A DNA stretch of 17,243 nt from an uncultured Angelakisella sp. (GTDB lineage Bacteria; Bacillota; Clostridia; Oscillospirales; Ruminococcaceae), in assembly GCA_904420255.1 (NCBI GenBank), contig CAJFUT010000214.1:1-17243 (forward strand), in the 5' to 3' direction. Below are positions 1-7,760 of this stretch, piece after piece. The position numbers and the translations under genes were made by a program. Each line of letters opens with the position of its first letter. Position 1 is the first letter of the stretch. Below the pieces are notes generated by a model that was not told where the DNA came from, ran no database searches, and worked only from the letters and a program-made list of their open reading frames with translations.

Positions 1-4
1 CGTT

Positions 5-45
5 CCTTTTCCCGAAAGGGGAGAGGGGCGCCGCCCTTCTTTTTT
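5..45 (+). terminator. Intrinsic terminator of a gene left of the window
   Basis: Two overlapping hairpins can form. The first is a 9-bp stem at 5-13/18-26 (with G-T wobbles) capped by a GAAA tetraloop. The alternative is an 8-bp stem at 22-29/33-40 with a GCC loop, followed directly by a T run at 41-45. The stem followed by the T run fits a rho-independent terminator on the + strand. The gene it ends lies outside the window. Confidence 0.6.
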
Positions 46-76
46 GTCAGGAAAGGCTCCTATCGGCGGCGGGGTT

Positions 77-161
77 ATGGTATAATAGCCACACAGCGGC
101 TATTATACCTTTATTTTAACGCCCTTTTCCTCGTTCCCTTCGGGGACAACCGGAAAAGATG
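77..161 (+). repeat. 85-bp promoter/leader-like repeat, copy 1
   Basis: This copy matches 191-275 at a 114-bp offset with only a few differences, all near the dyad loop. It opens with TGGTATAAT, an extended -10 motif, inside a perfect 12-bp dyad (79-90 and 98-109, 7-nt loop). The second half folds as a longer imperfect hairpin: CTTTTCC pairs with GGAAAAG around an inner stem closed by a TTC loop. No good -35 box is visible. I read it as a duplicated promoter plus structured leader; a small mobile repeat is the alternative. Confidence 0.6.
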
Positions 162-190
162 GCGGATTATCCCATTCGCGCCATGCGCTC

Positions 191-275
191 ATGGTATAAT
201 AACCGCATAGCGGCTATTATACCTTTATTTTAACGCCCTTTTCCTCGTTCCCTTCGGGGACAACCGGAAAAGATG
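191..275 (+). repeat. 85-bp promoter/leader-like repeat, copy 2
   Basis: Second copy of the element at 77-161. Its dyad (193-204 and 212-223) carries one mismatch, while the downstream part is unchanged. It sits about 45 bp before the first gene's start, so its extended -10 (TGGTATAAT, 192-200) is the nearest promoter candidate for the 319-5160 cluster. A dyad over the -10 would suit a repressor site. That role is inferred. Confidence 0.6.
192..200 (+). promoter_or_regulatory. Extended -10 promoter candidate for the 319-5160 cluster
   Basis: TGGTATAAT matches the TGn-TATAAT extended -10 consensus, which can work with a poor -35. No TTGACA-like box lies 16-18 bp upstream. The motif is buried in a dyad (193-223), so it could be a regulated promoter or simply part of the repeat. 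Confidence 0.4.
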
Positions 276-318
276 ATCGTTTTATTTGGAGGGCTTCTTG
301 CATACGGGAGGAATCACC

Positions 319-714
319 ATGAACAGCTTTGTCCGCTCCTTTGGCGACTGGCTCCACGACAACCGGGTGGCCGGCTATCAGGTGGACCTGAGGGCCCGCA
401 CCCTGACGATGGACACGGTGACCGAGGCCGGGGCGCCGGTGACGGTGCGGTTCACCGGCCTTTTGGCCCATCAGTTTGAAAACGTGGAGCGGGAAAACAT
501 CCTCCTTGACCTGGAGGAGATCACCGCCGCCGGCTTTTTGGAGCAAAACCGGGAGCTGCTGGACCGCGCCCTGCCCTATGGCTTTCCCGTCCTCGCTTCC
601 CGGGAGGAGCTGGGCCGCCTGATGGAGGAGCGGGGGATTCGGGCGTTTGAAATTTACGCCTCCCTGGGCCTCACCGGCTTTGTGCTGGCGGAGGATGTGG
701 AGGTGCTGCCGTAA
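319..714 (+). CDS. Unknown 131-aa protein, possibly immunity-type
   Basis: I do not recognise this protein family. The start at 319 is chosen because GGGAGGA lies 6 bp upstream. An upstream in-frame TTG at 286 would add 11 residues but has no better ribosome site. The protein begins MNSFVRSFGDWLHDNR, is soluble and acidic, and has no signal peptide or membrane segment. It contains a LLAHQFENVERENILLDLEE stretch and alternating strand/helix character. The next gene follows after 54 bp with its own strong Shine-Dalgarno, so the two are probably co-transcribed. Its partners carry SUFU-, DUF4253- and DUF4261-like domains found among immunity proteins of polymorphic toxin systems, so a similar role is possible but unproven. 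Confidence 0.7.
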   Translation: MNSFVRSFGDWLHDNRVAGYQVDLRARTLTMDTVTEAGAPVTVRFTGLLAHQFENVERENILLDLEEITAAGFLEQNRELLDRALPYGFPVLASREELGRLMEERGIRAFEIYASLGLTGFVLAEDVEVLP

Positions 715-768
715 CCCGCCCCGGCGGGCTGGGCAAAGCGGGGAAAACCGCAGAAGGAGGAACGGAAT

Positions 769-3700
769 ATGACGCTCTTGGAGCAATGCCAGCTTTGGCA
801 CGAGAAGGACCAGCACCAGAAGATCGTGGACGCCCTGGAGGCGGTCCCGGAGGAGGAGCGCACCCCGGAGCTGGACAGCGTCCTGGCCCGGGCCTACAAC
901 AACCTGGCCGACCCGGAGAAGCCGGAGGGGCGCGGGCAGCTCCGGCGGGCCGTCGAATTGCTGCGGGCCCATGAGGATTCCCTCGGGGATGACTACAGCT
1001 GGAACTTCCGCATGGGCTATGCTTATTATTTCCTGGACCAGGAGGGGCCGGCCCTGAGGTATTTCCAGCGGGCCCTGGAGCTTCACCCCGGCGACAGCCC
1101 CCAGGTCAATACCAGGGAGGAAATCCGGGAGCTGATGGACGACTGCCGCCGGCGCCTGGCCCTGCCCCGGTTTGAAAGGACCTTCCGGCAGCGCGCCGGG
1201 GAGGCGTGGGCCGCCTTTGCCCAGGGGGAGGCGGAGCTGCGCCGCCTCCTGGACCAAAAGGACCGGGAGAGGGTGGAGGAGGAGCTGATGGCCCGGTGCG
1301 GCGGGATCCTTGGGATTGCCCTTTCCGATCCCGCCTTTGAGCTGGGCTTCAATGGGGAGAAGTACGAGCTGATCCTCTCCCCCGAGGGGGACCAGGCGAG
1401 GCTGCTGGAGCTGGCGTATTTCAAGAGCCGCGCCCCGGAGGAGCTCCAGGAGCGGTGGAACGTCCTGGTGGGCCGCCAGCCTGCCCGGGGCTTCGCCCTG
1501 CGTTCCGGCGGCTGGGAGGTTTCCCCGGAGGATGTGGAGGTCTGGGTGGAAAAGCAGGGGGACCAGGGCGTCTCCCTGACCCTCCGCTGCCGGAAGCTGC
1601 TGCCCCTCATGGAAGAAAACCCGGACCGGGTCCGGTGGATGCTCTCCCTCCTCACCGACCAGGCGCTGGGGGAGGCGGCGGCCATGTCCCTGATCCGGGG
1701 CTTCGAGGTGGTGGAAGCCCCCGGTGAGGGCGCCTCCGTCCCCCTTTCGGAGCTGCCCCAGGCCCTCGCCGGGATGGGCCTCCCCCTTTATGGCAGCGCG
1801 GAGGAGTACCTGGAGCACGGCTATACCGCCTATGAGCTGGAGCCGGATCAGGACCCCGACGCCGATTGGCGGATGGACGTGTTCGCCGGCGTCACCCGCT
1901 GCGTCCCCCTGATCCGGGAATACCTGGACGGGGAGAGCGGCTGCATGGACCGGCTCCATCGGGACGGCGCGGCGGCCGGGTTCCTCTGCTATCCCCTGGA
2001 GGGCTTCTCCGGGGAGGACCGGGGAAAGGCGATACTGGATTTCCGGGACGCCCTGGAGGCGGCGGTGGAGAGGGAAGCGGGCAGGGAGGCCGTGACCTTC
2101 CTGGGCGGAGCCACCGGGCTCAGCTGCGGCTATCTGGATTTTATCGCCTGGGACCTTCCCGCCCTGCTCCGGGGGGCGGTGGCCGCCCTCCGGGAAAGCC
2201 CGGCGGCTTGGGCCAATTTCCACGCTTTCCGCCGGGATGTGGGGGCCGTCCGGCTGCTGAACCGGGAAAGCGGTCCGGCGCCGGGGCCGGAGGCGGAGGA
2301 GCCCTCCGGGGAGCAGGAGGAGGGGCCGGGGGAGTATTACACCGAGGCGGAGATGGAGGCGGTGGAAAACCATATCTCCAGATACTTCGGCGCGGTGGAG
2401 AATGTATTCCATGAGCTGGTTTCCCCGGACATCCATGTGGACGTCTGCCTGGTGGAACCCACCGAAGAGCGGAATTACTACACCCTGGTCACCATGGGCA
2501 TGGGGGCCCACCGGATGAACGTGCCCAGGGAGCTGGCGGAGCACCGCCTGGAGCGGGCGGAGCTTGCCATCGCCCTGCCGCCGGACTGGAAGGTGGACCA
2601 GGAATCCTTCCGGGATGAAACATGGTACTGGCCGGTGCGGCTCCTGAAATCCCTGGCCCGGCTGCCCATCGCCTGCGATACCTGGCTGGGATGGGGCCAC
2701 ACGGTGGACAATCAGGAGCCCTTCGCCGGGGATACGGCCCTCTGTGCCGCCCTGCTCGTCAGCCCCCAGCGGGTGGAGGAGGGGGGCGAGGTCTGCGCCC
2801 TGCCAAACGGCGAGGAGGTGAATTTCTACCAGGTGATCCCCATTCACCGGGACGAAATGGAATATAAGCAGGCCCATAACGCCGAGGAGCTGCTGGACCG
2901 GATGGAAGGGGTCAGCTTTGTGGTGCGGCCCGGCCGCCCCAGCGCCCTGGACGAGGAGGCCGGGGGCTTTCCCCGCTGGGTGATGGACGACGCGGCCTGG
3001 CACCTGGCCAGCATCCGGGAGAAGGGGCTGCCGGTGGAGGCGATCACCGCCTATAACCATCTGGCCATCTATCTGCGCTGGTGCATGGAGCACGGCCTGA
3101 TGGGCCGGGATTTTTTGGAGCGGTACTGGGATCTGGCGGAGCGGTGGCGGCGGGATCCCGCCCACACCGACCTGCGGCCCTTCATCCGGGACGCCCTGGC
3201 GGGGCGGCTTTCCTACGGCCTCTTTGGAGAGGAGGGGGAGGCTTTCGCCCGGTATTATTACGGCCATGGGGACGCCCCCTATTTCCCCAGCGACATCGAC
3301 GACTACTCCCTGCGGTATTTCGGCCCGGCGCGGTACCACTCCGACGAGTTCCAGGATGAGGCCTATCTCTTTGTCCCCTTTGACGAGGACTACTACCGGG
3401 CTATGGCCCAGGTGATCCAGGGGCGGTGGGACTGCTGGCAGAACCAGGAGGTGCCGGAGGAGGCCGGGCCGTCGGAGCTGGCCCAGGCCATGATGGCCTA
3501 CCTGGACTGCCCGTGCCAGTATTTCCCGCCCATGAAGGACGATGACCCCATCACCGCCGCCTTCGGCTACGCCCAGCGGAAGGGGGTCCGGGACGGGTAT
3601 ATCCCCGTCCTTGTCAGGGTGGACGAAACCCTGTGGGAGTGCCTTCTGATGAATTCCGACCCGGAGAGCGAGGGGGCGGAGGAATACGCCTTCAGCACCG

Positions 3701-4242
3701 GGCGGGTGAAGGCCTGCCGCCAGGCCGTTCTGCGAAAGCCGGTGAAGGACGGCGGGGCGGTGCTGGCGGAGCTGGCGGGCCGGCGCCGGGAGGAGGCCGA
3801 AGAGGACGGCATGGACTGGGAGGAGGAGATCCTGGGGGCCATGGCGGGCGGCGAGGCCAGCGACCGCTTCCTGTCCTACTGGGATTCCGAAACGGATCTG
3901 ACCTTCCCCCTGATCCTGGCCAGGATCCCGGTGAAAAACCCCTGGGAGGTCTTTGCCTGGCTGCCCTTCGGCGGCTGGAACGAATGCCCCGGCACCGGGG
4001 ACCTGATGGCGGCGGCCAGGCGCTGGTTTGAGGAGTACGGCGCCGTCCCGGCGGCGCTGAGCCACGACGAGCTGGAGTTTGTCCTGCCCGCCCCCGTCCC
4101 CGGGGACCGGGCCATGGAGCTTGCCGTGGAGCAGTACGGCTTCTGCCCCGACGTGCTGGACCAGGGGCCGGAGGAGGCCACGGTGGGCCGGCTGGCGGAC
4201 ACCCTCCGGCAGTCGGTGAAATGGTATTTTTGGTGGGACTGA
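769..4242 (+). CDS. Multidomain TPR / SUFU-like / DUF4253 protein
   Basis: A 1157-aa cytoplasmic protein with no signal peptide or membrane segment; AGAAGGAGG precedes the ATG. Residues 1-125 look like TPR helices (GYAYYFLDQEGPALRYFQRA near 84-103), followed by a helical EAWAAF segment near 145. An acidic linker lies at about 500-540. Residues about 545-710 match the suppressor-of-fused (SUFU) family, with WYWPVRLLKSLARLP and LGWGHTV. A section near 735-770 (DDAAWHLAS, AYNHLAIYLRWCMEHGL) resembles DUF7832-type domains, weakly. Residues about 1059-1157 match DUF4253: LPFGGWNECP, EQYGFCPDVLDQG and a terminal WYFWWD. SUFU-like and related domains are known as immunity modules in polymorphic toxin systems, and chaining several in one protein fits a poly-immunity design. 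No toxin gene is seen in the window. Confidence 0.85.
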   Translation: MTLLEQCQLWHEKDQHQKIVDALEAVPEEERTPELDSVLARAYNNLADPEKPEGRGQLRRAVELLRAHEDSLGDDYSWNFRMGYAYYFLDQEGPALRYFQRALELHPGDSPQVNTREEIRELMDDCRRRLALPRFERTFRQRAGEAWAAFAQGEAELRRLLDQKDRERVEEELMARCGGILGIALSDPAFELGFNGEKYELILSPEGDQARLLELAYFKSRAPEELQERWNVLVGRQPARGFALRSGGWEVSPEDVEVWVEKQGDQGVSLTLRCRKLLPLMEENPDRVRWMLSLLTDQALGEAAAMSLIRGFEVVEAPGEGASVPLSELPQALAGMGLPLYGSAEEYLEHGYTAYELEPDQDPDADWRMDVFAGVTRCVPLIREYLDGESGCMDRLHRDGAAAGFLCYPLEGFSGEDRGKAILDFRDALEAAVEREAGREAVTFLGGATGLSCGYLDFIAWDLPALLRGAVAALRESPAAWANFHAFRRDVGAVRLLNRESGPAPGPEAEEPSGEQEEGPGEYYTEAEMEAVENHISRYFGAVENVFHELVSPDIHVDVCLVEPTEERNYYTLVTMGMGAHRMNVPRELAEHRLERAELAIALPPDWKVDQESFRDETWYWPVRLLKSLARLPIACDTWLGWGHTVDNQEPFAGDTALCAALLVSPQRVEEGGEVCALPNGEEVNFYQVIPIHRDEMEYKQAHNAEELLDRMEGVSFVVRPGRPSALDEEAGGFPRWVMDDAAWHLASIREKGLPVEAITAYNHLAIYLRWCMEHGLMGRDFLERYWDLAERWRRDPAHTDLRPFIRDALAGRLSYGLFGEEGEAFARYYYGHGDAPYFPSDIDDYSLRYFGPARYHSDEFQDEAYLFVPFDEDYYRAMAQVIQGRWDCWQNQEVPEEAGPSELAQAMMAYLDCPCQYFPPMKDDDPITAAFGYAQRKGVRDGYIPVLVRVDETLWECLLMNSDPESEGAEEYAFSTGRVKACRQAVLRKPVKDGGAVLAELAGRRREEAEEDGMDWEEEILGAMAGGEASDRFLSYWDSETDLTFPLILARIPVKNPWEVFAWLPFGGWNECPGTGDLMAAARRWFEEYGAVPAALSHDELEFVLPAPVPGDRAMELAVEQYGFCPDVLDQGPEEATVGRLADTLRQSVKWYFWWD

Positions 4243-4284
4243 GGGGGCGCCCCCGGACCTGGAGCTGAGAGGGGAGGAATCATT

Positions 4285-5160
4285 GTGGGCGAAGTGTTTC
4301 AGCAGGACTTAAAGAAGGAAGGCCCCCGGCCGGGGGGACCTTTCCTCATCCAGCTGCTGTTCCGGGAGCCGGTCCCCATGCCGGACCGGGAGGTTATGGC
4401 GGCGGCGCTGGAGCGGCACGTGGGCCCGGTGGAGAGCTTCTGCCATGATGAAAAAACGGCGGGCTTCGCGGCGCTGGGCCACATGGCGGAATTCAAGGAC
4501 GGCAGGGTCCCGGCCCAGCTGATGGTGATGGGGTGCCACCAGGTCAAGAGCGGGATTTTCGACGATTTCCTCAAAAGCCAGATGTGGGACTGCCGGGAGG
4601 ACCGGGACCGGATCCTCCGGGAGTGCCGCCATCAGGTAGTGGCGGTGGATATGCTGGCGGCGGCCCTGTCGGCCCTGGAGCGGGCCAGCCTGGACATGGA
4701 TTTCCTGGACGCGCTGGCGGAGCTTTATCCCGGCTGCGAGGCCTTTTATTTCCAGAACTGCGGCAAGCTGATCCTGGGGGAGGAGGTGCGGACCCACCAG
4801 ATCAAGGGCCCGGACCGTTTCATCCGCTTCGGGGTCAACGCCAGGTTTTTCAATATCCAGGGGACGGGGGATATGCTGGTGGATACGGTGGGGATGAGCA
4901 CCCTCTTTCTGCCGGATATCCAGTACCACTTCCGCGGTATGGACCCCAACTGGGTGGTGAACCACGCCTACAACCTGGCCTCCTACCTGCTGCTCAACGA
5001 CTGCCCCATCCAGTCCGGCGAAACGGTGGACGGGGTGGCGGATGGGGAAATCCGCCGGGACGTCCAGTGGCGGTGCCAGTATGAGGAGGCCCTGATCCAG
5101 CCTCCCCGCCCCGTGCTGGATGTCTGCATGGGAGAATACGCCGCCGGGGGCCGGGGGTGA
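4285..5160 (+). CDS. DUF4261 domain protein
   Basis: A 291-aa soluble protein. It starts at GTG 4285, 6 bp after GGGGAGGA; no ATG is well placed. The C-terminal half (about 180-270) matches DUF4261: NARFFNIQGTGDMLVDTVGM, then LPDIQYHFRGMDPN and a helix VVNHAYNLASYLL. The N-terminal half has FLIQLLFREPVPMPD, the usual opening of this family, in which the substrate or partner is unknown. It follows the SUFU/DUF4253 gene by 42 bp and is the last gene before a strong hairpin, so it likely belongs to the same transcript. Function is unknown; an immunity-like role is inferred from its neighbours. Confidence 0.8.
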   Translation: MGEVFQQDLKKEGPRPGGPFLIQLLFREPVPMPDREVMAAALERHVGPVESFCHDEKTAGFAALGHMAEFKDGRVPAQLMVMGCHQVKSGIFDDFLKSQMWDCREDRDRILRECRHQVVAVDMLAAALSALERASLDMDFLDALAELYPGCEAFYFQNCGKLILGEEVRTHQIKGPDRFIRFGVNARFFNIQGTGDMLVDTVGMSTLFLPDIQYHFRGMDPNWVVNHAYNLASYLLLNDCPIQSGETVDGVADGEIRRDVQWRCQYEEALIQPPRPVLDVCMGEYAAGGRG

Positions 5161-5172
5161 GTGAGCAGACAG

Positions 5173-5204
5173 GGAGGGGCGCGGCTCAAAAGCCGCGCCC
5201 CTCC
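5173..5204. terminator. Perfect 14-bp hairpin between convergent genes
   Basis: A perfect 14-bp GC-rich inverted repeat (5173-5186 and 5191-5204) encloses a CAAA loop. It starts 13 bp after the stop of the DUF4261 gene and lies 55 bp beyond the stop of the convergent PepSY lipoprotein gene. Neither side has a T run, so it is not a textbook intrinsic terminator. It may still halt transcription or protect 3' ends in both directions. Confidence 0.55.
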
Positions 5205-5259
5205 TCATAGGGAAACATCCTTTCGGGTGGAAACCGCTTCCGGCAGGGACGCCGGTCCG

Positions 5260-5868
5260 TCATTCCCGCAGGTCCGCCGTCCAGTCGAAAATGACGCCGG
5301 TCCGGGGGTCCAGCTCAAACTCATACTTCATGCCGCCGAAGAACAGCTCCCCCTCATAGCGGCCCCTGCCGTCGCCGCCTTCCTCCCAGATGCGGATATC
5401 CTCCAGCGGGGCCCCCGGGACTTTTTCCTGGACCAGGGCCCTGGCCTCGTCGGCGGTGACGGGGCTTCCGCCCGGGGCGTCCAGCCATTCCTCGTCCACC
5501 TCGTAATCCGCTCCCACAATTTCCCCGGAGCGGATCGCCACTTCAAAATCATAATCGCCGTAGTCGGTTTCAAATTCGATGTCGTAAATGGGGATGCCGC
5601 CGTCCCCGTCCTCCTCGATCTTCACATTGCGGGCGTCCGCCTCCGGCACCCCGGCGTTGGCCAGGGCGATGGCGAAGGCGTCCTCGCCGCTGATCTCCCC
5701 CTGGGCTTCTCCGGCCTGGGCCCCGGCGGAGGAGGAAGCGGCCTGGGAGGAGGCGCTTTGCCCGGCGGATGGGGCGGGGCTAGTCCCGGGGGCCTGGGCC
5801 TGCCCGCCGCACCCGGCGGGCAGCAGGAGAAGGGCCGCGGCAAGGGCGGCGGAAAAGAAACGCTTCAT
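5260..5868 (-). CDS. PepSY-domain lipoprotein
   Basis: A 202-aa exported lipoprotein. The start at 5868 gives a clean signal peptide (MKRFF, a hydrophobic Ala/Leu run, then LPAGC with the lipid cysteine at residue 20) and AGGAG 9 bp upstream; an open frame continues further upstream but lacks a signal. A Ser/Ala/Gln/Gly linker spans about 21-58. Two PepSY-like units follow, about 60-125 (EDAFAIALANAGV, IYDIEFETDYGDYDFEV) and about 135-202 (TADEARALVQ, GMKYEFELDPRTGVIFDW). PepSY domains are thought to modulate extracytoplasmic proteases or sense envelope state. It diverges from sigI and has its own sigma-A promoter. The lipoprotein at 7906 also carries a PepSY unit, hinting at a shared extracytoplasmic theme. 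Confidence 0.85.
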   Translation of the reverse strand: MKRFFSAALAAALLLLPAGCGGQAQAPGTSPAPSAGQSASSQAASSSAGAQAGEAQGEISGEDAFAIALANAGVPEADARNVKIEEDGDGGIPIYDIEFETDYGDYDFEVAIRSGEIVGADYEVDEEWLDAPGGSPVTADEARALVQEKVPGAPLEDIRIWEEGGDGRGRYEGELFFGGMKYEFELDPRTGVIFDWTADLRE

Positions 5869-5932
5869 ATCACAGCACTCCTGTTTATGTTTTTTGGAAG
5901 GCCGGAAGGGGTAAATGATTCCGGCCATCTCT

Positions 5933-5961
5933 ATTCTACGGTACATGGGCGGGAAATTCAA
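5933..5961 (-). promoter_or_regulatory. Sigma-A promoter of the PepSY lipoprotein gene
   Basis: Read on the minus strand, TTGAAT (5956-5961) and TAGAAT (5933-5938) are separated by exactly 17 bp. Each box differs from the consensus at one or two positions. The predicted transcript would start near 5926, giving a leader of about 58 nt. No sigma-I-type element is seen for this gene. Confidence 0.6.
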
Positions 5962-6093
5962 TCGCCTTTATCCAGGCCTCCGGCGAAATTTTTCACAGAT
6001 TTTACAGAAACTTGACACAGAGCGGAGGACGGCGGAAGCCCCGGTACGGTAAAATATCATAATGGTTTTGAATTTTATTTCAAAAAATCCGGG

Positions 6094-6128
6094 AAAGACC
6101 CCGAAAATCCGGCGGCCGGTCCGTATCC
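6094..6128 (+). promoter_or_regulatory. Candidate sigma-I promoter of sigI-rsgI
   Basis: AAAGACCCCG (6094-6103) is followed after 17 bp by CCGTATCC (6121-6128). The identical decamer with the same spacing and CCGTATTC occurs upstream of the gene at 7906. ACCCC-type -35 and CGWA-type -10 boxes are known for SigI promoters of Bacillus and Clostridium, which supports autoregulation. An AT-rich stretch (6061-6090) precedes it like an UP element. Transcription would begin near 6133, about 10 bp before the ribosome site. A TTGACA at 6012 has no -10 at usable spacing. Confidence 0.6.
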
Positions 6129-6155
6129 TGCCGCTGGGGGATGGAGGGAAACAGG

Positions 6156-6890
6156 ATGACGGGGACGGAGCATCAGATTGTGGGCCAGGTTTACCGGGCG
6201 AAGACCGACCCGGAGGCCGCCGACGCCCTGATCCGGCAGTACATGGACTTCATCCGCAGCGAAACGGTGAAGTTCATCCGCACCGCGCCGGAAAACGGCC
6301 GGGAGGATGAGTTGAGCATCGCCATGCTGGCCTTTTATGAAGCCATTCTGGGCTATGAGCGGGGCCGGGGGGCCTTCCTCCCCTACGCGGCCAGGGCCAT
6401 CCGCAGCCGGCTCATCGACCACAGCCGGAAGGAAAAGCGCCACAAAGGGGTGATCTCCCTCCACGCCGGGGAGGGGGAGGAGGAAAGGCCCCTGCTGGAG
6501 GCCCTCCCCGACCGGCGGGACCAGATGGGGGAGTGGGAGCTGCGCCAGGCCAGCCGGACCGAAATCCGGGAATTCGGCGAAAAGCTGGCGGGATTCGGCA
6601 TCTCCTTTTCCGATGTGGCGGACAACTGCCCCCGCCAGGAGCGGACCCTGGCGGCCTGCCGCCGGGTGCTGGACTGGGCCAGGGCCAACCCCGAGGTGCT
6701 GGACCGGCTGGAGGAAACCGGCCGGCTCCCCATGAACCAGCTGGCCCTGGGCGCCGGGACGGACAAAAAGACCATGGAGCGGCACCGGAAGTACCTGGTG
6801 GCCCTCCTGCTGGCATTTACCAACGGCTATGAAATCATCCGGGGCCACCTGTGCCGGCTCGGCTCCGGGAAGGGAGGGAGCGGGGAATGA
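6156..6890 (+). CDS. sigI: RNA polymerase sigma factor SigI
   Basis: A 244-aa sigma-70-family factor of the SigI type, close to the usual family length. The ATG at 6156 is preferred over ATG 6141 because GGAGGG (6143-6148) lies 7 bp before it. Region 2 is visible near residues 20-95: ADALIRQYMDFIRSE, then ELSIAMLAFYEAILGYERGRGAFLPYA and IRSRLIDHSRKEKR. The C-terminal part (about 125-225) has the SigI-specific helical region, with NCPRQERTLAACRRVL and GTDKKTMERHRKYLVALLLA, which binds promoter DNA. The stop overlaps the rsgI start by 4 nt (ATGA), giving translational coupling. SigI factors respond to envelope or polysaccharide signals through RsgI. A likely sigma-I promoter lies directly upstream, so it should activate its own expression. 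Confidence 0.93.
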   Translation: MTGTEHQIVGQVYRAKTDPEAADALIRQYMDFIRSETVKFIRTAPENGREDELSIAMLAFYEAILGYERGRGAFLPYAARAIRSRLIDHSRKEKRHKGVISLHAGEGEEERPLLEALPDRRDQMGEWELRQASRTEIREFGEKLAGFGISFSDVADNCPRQERTLAACRRVLDWARANPEVLDRLEETGRLPMNQLALGAGTDKKTMERHRKYLVALLLAFTNGYEIIRGHLCRLGSGKGGSGE

Positions 6891-7738
6891 ACTACCTTGT
6901 GCTGGAAACCCATCCCGCCTACGCGGTACTCCTGGACGAGGAGGGGCGCTTCCTGAAGGCGGCCAACCTCCGCTACCAGGTGGGGGACACGGTGCAGGAC
7001 ATCGTCCGGCTGGAGGAACCCGCCGGGGGCCGCGGGCTGCCGGCGAGGCCCCTGGCGGCGCTGGCCGCCCTGGCCGCCTGCCTCTGCCTGGTCTTTTTCG
7101 GCTATTACCAGCCCAATTTCACCGCCTACGGCACCCTCCGCATCCAGATCAACCCCCATGTGGAGATGACCATCAGCCGCACCGAGCGGGTGCTGGGCCT
7201 CACAGGGCTCAATGAGGACGGCGGCCGGCTCATCGCAGGCTATTCCTACCGGGGCAAGACCCGGGAGGAGGCCGCCGGGGAGCTGGTGGAGCGGGCCATC
7301 GAGATGGGCTACCTTTCCGGGGGCGACACCGTTTCCATCTCGGTGGCCAGCCGGGACGCCGGCTGGCAGGAGCGGGAGGAGGAGGATGCCCGCAGAGACC
7401 TGGAGGAGCGGTACGGCGAAACCATCGTCATCCGCCTGGGCGGCCCGGAGGACGCCTCCCCGCCGGCGGAAAGCGCCCCCCAGGAGGAGATTGTGATTCC
7501 CGCCGGGCCCCAGGAGCCTGCATTTGTCCCCGCCTCCGGGGACAGCGGCTACGGCGACAGCGGCTACGGGCCTGAAAGCGGCGCCGCCGGCTACCAGCCC
7601 GGCAGGGGTGATTCCGCCTACGGGGACTCCGCCTATGAGGAGCCGGGTGACAGCGGCTATGGCGGCGATGACGATGACGATGATAATGATGATAATGATG
7701 ATGACGGCGATGACGGCGGCAGCGGCTATGACGACTGA
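6887..7738 (+). CDS. rsgI: Transmembrane anti-sigma-I factor RsgI
   Basis: A 283-aa single-pass anti-sigma factor. The ATG overlaps the sigI stop, and GGGAGGGAG lies just upstream. Residues 1-45 are the RsgI N-terminal domain that holds SigI in the cytoplasm (NYLVLETHPAYAVLLDEEGR). A membrane helix spans about 53-73. Outside, residues about 80-150 form the conserved juxtamembrane domain (GTLRIQINPHVEM, GLTGLNEDG); the Asn89-Pro90 pair matches the place where RsgI proteins are reported to cleave themselves. The remaining tail is low-complexity: GDSGYGDSGY-type units, a run of 13 Asp/Asn codons (7667-7705), then GSGYDD. Many RsgI proteins carry a carbohydrate-binding or enzyme domain here; none is seen, so the tail may be the sensor. 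The lipoprotein at 7906 repeats the juxtamembrane domain. Confidence 0.92.
   Translation: MNYLVLETHPAYAVLLDEEGRFLKAANLRYQVGDTVQDIVRLEEPAGGRGLPARPLAALAALAACLCLVFFGYYQPNFTAYGTLRIQINPHVEMTISRTERVLGLTGLNEDGGRLIAGYSYRGKTREEAAGELVERAIEMGYLSGGDTVSISVASRDAGWQEREEEDARRDLEERYGETIVIRLGGPEDASPPAESAPQEEIVIPAGPQEPAFVPASGDSGYGDSGYGPESGAAGYQPGRGDSAYGDSAYEEPGDSGYGGDDDDDDNDDNDDDGDDGGSGYDD
7667..7705 (+). repeat. GAY/AAY triplet repeat in rsgI
   Basis: Thirteen consecutive GAT, GAC or AAT codons encode an Asp/Asn run in the RsgI tail. Triplet slippage would change the number of acidic residues without a frameshift, so length may vary between strains. Confidence 0.7.
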
Positions 7739-7760
7739 AAAAATTTGAAATTATTTTTGA

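Noticed and set aside
217..4065. Very long open frame on the minus strand opposite the SUFU/DUF4253 gene
   Set aside because: It is a GC-rich antisense artefact: the protein is Pro/Gly/Leu/His-rich with no domain, while the + strand frame has recognisable SUFU and DUF4253 motifs and a good ribosome site.
4309..5208. Long minus-strand frame opposite the DUF4261 gene
   Set aside because: No ribosome site or domain; the + strand frame carries clear DUF4261 motifs.
6012..6055. Sigma-A promoter for sigI (TTGACA with TAAAAT)
   Set aside because: The spacing is 32 bp, far outside the usable range.
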